Part shown: positions 5,546 through 8,894 of the stretch, one piece after another | Position numbering within the stretch: the stretch's first letter is position 1 | Layout of the letters: each line of letters begins with the position of its first letter | NCBI GenBank assembly: GCA_041580235.1 | Contig: JBFGEG010000127.1 | Location: 1-8,894, forward strand | Source of the DNA: JADFOJ01 sp041580235 | GTDB taxonomy: Bacteria; Planctomycetota; Phycisphaerae; Phycisphaerales; SM1A02 | Reading direction: 5' to 3' | Length of the DNA: 8,894 nucleotides | Translations under genes and position numbers: made by a program | The notes under the pieces: model-generated | Told to the model about the DNA's origin: nothing | The model's input: only the letters and a program-made list of their open reading frames with translations | The model's database searches: none

Positions 5546-6988
5546 TCAGGAAGAGGCCGTCTTGGCGAGGGCCGTTTCCATGATTGTAAAGACATCATCG
5601 AACTGCTGCGGCTCCATGACCCCGATCGGGGGCAGCAGCCGAATGTGGAAGGGGCCACGGCCGCAGTAGAAGGCGATCACGCCCTCGTCGAACATCGTGT
5701 GCAGCGCCTGCATGATCTTGTCGCGTTTGCCGCCAAAGGGTGTCAGCCGCATCATTCCTCCGATCCCGTCGACAAAGCGGGTGGAGGTGTGGCCGCCCGG
5801 ATACTCCAGCGGCGGGAACCATTGCGGGTGACGCTCGATCAGCGCGCCGGCGTGCTCGCGGAACGCCTTCTGGAGACCGGCGATCCGGCCATCGGGGCCG
5901 AAGTAGCCCCCGTCACGCAGACGCTCGATCATCCGCTGGCCCACGTACAACGCCACCGTCGAGCCGACAAAGGTTGCGCTGAGCAGCCCCGGTTGCGGGT
6001 TGTACTCCGCGGTGTACAGGCACGCGCACACCTGGCTGAGCTTGCCCACCGTCACGACGTCGATGTACTCACCGATCTCCAGCGTCTCGTAACAGAACAT
6101 CTCACCGGTGCGGCCGAAGGTCTGGATCTCGTCGGCCCAGATCCCGATCCCGTGCTCGCGGCAGCGCTCCAGCAGCGGCATGAAGAACTCGCGCGGCGCG
6201 ACGTTGAACCCGCCCTCGCCCTGCACGAGCTCCATGGCGAAGCACGCGTGGCGGCCCGGGTAACGCTCCAGCAGCTCATCAAGACGCGCCACGGCCGCCT
6301 TCGCCGACGTCTCGGGCTGATCAGGGTCATAGAACGGAACGTAATCAACGGGCATGGTGATCGGGATACCCACGCGACCCGCGGCCGAGTCGCCGATCGA
6401 CACCATGGCGATGGTGCGTCCGGCGAAGGAATGCCGGAAGGTGATCACGCGATCGGCGGGGGCGTTCTTCTGGAAGCAGATCTTGACCGCCGACTCGTTG
6501 GCCAGGGCCCCGGAGTTGATGAGGAAGCAGTGCTTCATCCGCGACGATCGCGATGCCTCGGCGACCAGCCGCTCGGCCGCCTCGATCGCCGACGGGTTGA
6601 ACTGGAGGTTGCCCTGCATGACCGTGTCCACCAGCGCCCCCCGCAGGGCCGTCGTCACCAGGTCCGGGTCGCTGTGGCCGAACATGTGCACCCCGATACC
6701 GTTGATCATGTCCCACTTCACCGACCCGTCGGCGAGCTGGACGAGCGGGCCGTTGCCGATGCCCGAGCCCACGTAGGAGTAGAGCGGCTCCTTGCCCTTG
6801 GTGACGGTCTGGCGGCGGAGGTAGTCCTGGTACGGTTCGGCCAGCTCGGCGATCGGCGGCCTCGCCGCGGTGATCGTCGACCGCGCCTGTGTGAGCTCCC
6901 GGATGATGCTGTGGAAGGCCTCGGCCACCGGGCCGCTCTCGGCCAGGGTCTTGGTGGTCGTGATGACGTCAGAGATCTGCGTGGTCAT
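5546..6988 (-). CDS. Class III PLP aminotransferase, possible succinylornithine transaminase (AstC role)
   Basis: This 480-residue fold-type I, class III (omega) aminotransferase starts at ATG 6988; a longer open frame exists upstream but is Arg/Pro-rich and overlaps the M20 gene. Features in order are the substrate-side NGIGVHMFGHSDP (96-108), NSGALANESA (158-167, phosphate-binding loop), ELVQGEGG (253-260), the PLP aspartate Asp286 in WADEIQTFGRTGEMF, and the Schiff-base lysine Lys316 in VTVGKLSQVC. ATFVGST (in the second half) supplies the phosphate-contacting threonine region. AstC and ArgD proteins usually carry GKALGGG-type loops after the lysine. The QVC here recalls lysine 6-aminotransferases (GKKTQVCG), and the length also exceeds the roughly 400 residues of AstC. 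Being adjacent to astA and astD, the natural substrate is N2-succinylornithine, giving the semialdehyde for AstD. Lysine, ornithine or acetylornithine are alternatives. On the minus strand GGAGG (7011-7007) can pair with CCTCC (6995-6991) just ahead of the ATG. Confidence 0.85.
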   Translation of the reverse strand: MTTQISDVITTTKTLAESGPVAEAFHSIIRELTQARSTITAARPPIAELAEPYQDYLRRQTVTKGKEPLYSYVGSGIGNGPLVQLADGSVKWDMINGIGVHMFGHSDPDLVTTALRGALVDTVMQGNLQFNPSAIEAAERLVAEASRSSRMKHCFLINSGALANESAVKICFQKNAPADRVITFRHSFAGRTIAMVSIGDSAAGRVGIPITMPVDYVPFYDPDQPETSAKAAVARLDELLERYPGRHACFAMELVQGEGGFNVAPREFFMPLLERCREHGIGIWADEIQTFGRTGEMFCYETLEIGEYIDVVTVGKLSQVCACLYTAEYNPQPGLLSATFVGSTVALYVGQRMIERLRDGGYFGPDGRIAGLQKAFREHAGALIERHPQWFPPLEYPGGHTSTRFVDGIGGMMRLTPFGGKRDKIMQALHTMFDEGVIAFYCGRGPFHIRLLPPIGVMEPQQFDDVFTIMETALAKTASS

Positions 6989-7026
6989 GGGGAGGCATCC
7001 TACACCCCTCCATCGGGCCGATCCGG

Positions 7027-8241
7027 TCACGCCTCGATCCGGCCGTCGGCGATTCGGGCCAGCAGCACCGCCAGCATTTGACATCGCCACACCAGGCTCT
7101 CGGTCTCGACGTACTCGTCCTCCCGGTGGAGGTTGCCGCCGCACACGCCCAGCGTGTCGAGCGTGGGCAGACCGGCGTCCTGGAGAATGTTGCCGTCGCA
7201 CACGCCCCCGGTCGAGGCGTACTCCAGCGACCGGCCGAGGTCCTCGGCCACCGCCCGCGTCGCGTCGGCGAAACGACGCACCGCGTCGGTCGCCGGCTTG
7301 GCCGGCCGGTTCCAGCTGCGCTGGACGATGACGCGGGGCAACGTCTCGCCGGCCGTGGCCAGGCCGTCGAGGGCGCGGGCCAGCTCCTCGCCGCTTGCGG
7401 CGTCGGGATACCGAACGTTGCCCCAGCCGGCCGCGTGGTCGGGCACGGTGTTCGTGACGCGGCCGCCCTGAAGCGGCCCCACATTGACGATGACCCCGCG
7501 ATCGGGCCGGGCCAGCGAGTCGAGGGCCCGGATGACCTCGGCCAGCTTCACCACGGCGCTGATGCCGTCGGTGAACGCCCGGCCCGCATGGGCGGCCCGG
7601 CCGAAGACCTCGACCATGAACTGGCCGGATCCCGACCGCTCCAGCGCCAACGCGCCGCCGGGCAGCGCCGGCTCCAGAACGATGCCCAGGTCGTGGCGTC
7701 GGGCCTCGTCACGCAGGGTCGTGTGGCTGCAGAAGGACCCCGTCTCCTCGTCGCTGTTGAGAAGGACCGTCCAGCTCGGCTGCACGCCGGCCACGGCCAG
7801 GGTCTCCAGCGCCGTCAACGCGATGACGATCCCGCCCTTCATGTCAACGGCGCCGGGACCCACCACCGTGCGGCCGTCCGGCGACGCCGCCAGCTCCTGG
7901 AACGAACCGTGCGGGTCGTGCACCGTGTCGAGGTGACCGACGATCAGCACGCGCGGCCCTGTCCCCTCGCGTCGCGCCACCAGGGTCGGCGGCGGCGGAC
8001 CGGACCGCAGCGCCGAACCGGGCACGTCGAGCCATCCCGGCCGCGGCTCACCGTCCATCTCGCTGACCTGGGCCCCCAGCGCCGACAGCCGCTCGGCCAT
8101 CATCGCGCGGTAGACGTTCAGGCCGGGCTCGTGGCCGTGCCCGGTGGGGACGGCGACGTGGGCGCGAAGCTGCTCGAGCAGATCGGTCTCCCGGCCGGCA
8201 ATCAACTCACACAACTCGCGCTCGGGGCGGGAGAGGGCCAT
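7027..8241 (-). CDS. M20-family metallohydrolase, carboxypeptidase G2-like (candidate succinylglutamate desuccinylase)
   Basis: This is a 404-residue di-zinc M20 amidohydrolase. Ligands and catalytic residues appear in order: GHLDTV with His103 and Asp105, GAVDMKGG with bridging Asp133, NSDEETGS with catalytic Glu165 and ligand Glu166, Glu190 in VLEPA, and His372 in GGNLHREDEYVE. The GRAAHAG motif (214-220) and RVTNTVPDHA (261-270) mark the dimerisation/lid domain. The wording is closest to the carboxypeptidase G2/ArgE-type branch, cytoplasmic here since no signal peptide is seen. CPG2 hydrolyses N-acyl-glutamates, so with astA, astD and an aminotransferase following, it could release succinate from N-succinylglutamate, replacing the M14-type AstE. 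Being next to dapF, a DapE-like role (N-succinyl-diaminopimelate desuccinylase) is the main alternative. I chose ATG 8241, where family similarity begins. An in-frame GTG at 8268 (two bases after the dapF stop) would add nine residues. Neither start has a good ribosome-binding site. Confidence 0.85.
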   Translation of the reverse strand: MALSRPERELCELIAGRETDLLEQLRAHVAVPTGHGHEPGLNVYRAMMAERLSALGAQVSEMDGEPRPGWLDVPGSALRSGPPPPTLVARREGTGPRVLIVGHLDTVHDPHGSFQELAASPDGRTVVGPGAVDMKGGIVIALTALETLAVAGVQPSWTVLLNSDEETGSFCSHTTLRDEARRHDLGIVLEPALPGGALALERSGSGQFMVEVFGRAAHAGRAFTDGISAVVKLAEVIRALDSLARPDRGVIVNVGPLQGGRVTNTVPDHAAGWGNVRYPDAASGEELARALDGLATAGETLPRVIVQRSWNRPAKPATDAVRRFADATRAVAEDLGRSLEYASTGGVCDGNILQDAGLPTLDTLGVCGGNLHREDEYVETESLVWRCQMLAVLLARIADGRIEA

Positions 8242-8269
8242 CGTGGTCGGCGGGTCCGCGGACGCCACC

Positions 8270-8894
8270 CTACCGGCTCCACTCGCCGCTGAACACCTCC
8301 ACCGCCGGACCGGTCATGAAGACGCGATCGACCCGCTCATCCCAGTGCAGCTCGAGGTCGCCGCCCGGCAGGTGTGCCAGCAGCTCGCGATTGGTGCGGC
8401 CCGCGAGCACCCCTGCCACGCACACGGCGCACGCTCCGGACCCGCAGGCGCCGGTGATGCCGCTGCCGCGCTCCCAGGTGCGCACGGTCACTTCCCCGGC
8501 CCCCGCAACCTCGACGAAGTGCACGTTCATGCGTTGGGGGAATGCGGCGAGGTGCTCCAGGGTCGGACCGATCTCGGCCAGCTCGACGGCGGCGACGCTG
8601 TCCACATGAATGACCGCGTGGGGGTTGCCCATCGACACGAAGACCGCCTCGTAGGTCGCGTCACCGGCCGGGACGCGGTAGGCCGGCCCCGCGCCACGCT
8701 GCAGCAGCTCGGGATCAAACGGGATCTCGCGCGGGCTCAGCCGGGGCGGCCCCATGTTCACGCTCACCTCGCCGTCGGGCTCGAGGCGCGGCACGATCGG
8801 CCCGCCGAGGGTCTCGACGCGGATTTCGCGCTTGGCGGTGAGCCCGGCGCCGTGCACGAACTTCACGAAGCAGCGCGCGCCGTTGCCGCACTGC
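8270..8894 (-). CDS. dapF: Diaminopimelate epimerase DapF, C-terminal 207 residues (cut by right edge)
   Basis: DapF interconverts LL- and meso-2,6-diaminopimelate for lysine and peptidoglycan synthesis, using two cysteines and no cofactor. The window keeps about three quarters of the protein. At the right edge the frame reads QCGNGARCFVKF, the N-terminal catalytic-cysteine motif (CGNGxRC). Later come SMGNPHAV, FPQRMNVHFVEV, and WERGSGITGACGSGACAV carrying the second catalytic cysteine. Both halves of the pseudo-symmetric active site are therefore visible and intact. GIT replaces the more common GET before the second cysteine, a variant seen in other bacterial DapF proteins. The stop is TAG at 8272-8270. 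It is the first gene visible in the minus-strand run and leads into the M20 gene with a 28-nt gap (or 1 nt if the GTG start is used). The true start is beyond 8894. Confidence 0.93.
   Translation of the reverse strand, partial: QCGNGARCFVKFVHGAGLTAKREIRVETLGGPIVPRLEPDGEVSVNMGPPRLSPREIPFDPELLQRGAGPAYRVPAGDATYEAVFVSMGNPHAVIHVDSVAAVELAEIGPTLEHLAAFPQRMNVHFVEVAGAGEVTVRTWERGSGITGACGSGACAVCVAGVLAGRTNRELLAHLPGGDLELHWDERVDRVFMTGPAVEVFSGEWSR

Noticed and set aside
5533..5658. 42-residue N-terminal extension of AstA
   Set aside because: It lies within the 3' end of the aminotransferase gene in another frame; AstA homology begins at MFLVRP (5532).
6989..7201. 71-residue N-terminal extension of the aminotransferase
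   Set aside because: It is Arg/Pro/Gly-rich, overlaps the 3' end of the M20 gene in another frame and has no family character; ATG 6988 fits the family start.
1..8894. CRISPR array, tRNA, rRNA, transposase or phage genes
   Set aside because: Looked for on both strands; no regular spacer-repeat array, cloverleaf ending, rRNA stretch or mobile-element protein was recognised.

Overview
This is a GC-rich window (high-60s percent G+C by eye), densely coded and almost entirely on the minus strand. It looks like the chromosome of a free-living heterotrophic bacterium. The mix of GTG starts, weak or absent Shine-Dalgarno sequences, a DUF4097-type lipoprotein and a mosaic arginine-succinyl pathway suggests Planctomycetota (Phycisphaerae-like). 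That is inference, not proof, because no rRNA or marker gene is present.

Layout. Positions 1-157 (minus) hold the first 52 codons of a PP-loop ATPase, most likely tRNA(Ile)-lysidine synthase TilS, cut by the left edge just inside its P-loop. Divergent from it, 228-764 (plus) encodes a small membrane-anchored protein with a coiled coil and a C-terminal helix-turn-helix. Positions 765-912, between two convergent genes, hold a compact element of nested inverted repeats that is clearly AT-richer than its surroundings. The rest, 8894 down to 913, is one tightly packed minus-strand series: dapF (5' end off the right edge), an M20 metallohydrolase, a class III aminotransferase, astA, astD, a ureohydrolase of the agmatinase/arginase family, and a DUF4097-like lipoprotein. 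Gaps in order are 28, 38, 13, -4 (overlap), 61 and 66 nt.

How the genes may work together. AstA and AstD are the first and fourth enzymes of the arginine succinyltransferase (AST) pathway and are confidently recognised. The standard partners AstB, AstC and AstE are not in the window. In their places stand a ureohydrolase, an aminotransferase whose lysine motif (GKLSQVC) resembles lysine 6-aminotransferases more than AstC/ArgD, and an M20 peptidase resembling carboxypeptidase G2, an enzyme that cleaves N-acyl-glutamates. A coherent reading is a variant route: removal of urea from arginine (or from succinylarginine), succinylation, transamination, semialdehyde oxidation, then desuccinylation to glutamate. 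The alternative for the M20 enzyme is a DapE-like role, because dapF precedes it directly.

No tRNA, rRNA, CRISPR array, transposase or phage gene was seen. The points of greatest interest are the re-composed AST pathway and the nested-palindrome element at 771-907, whose end sequence recurs after the astD stop codon.
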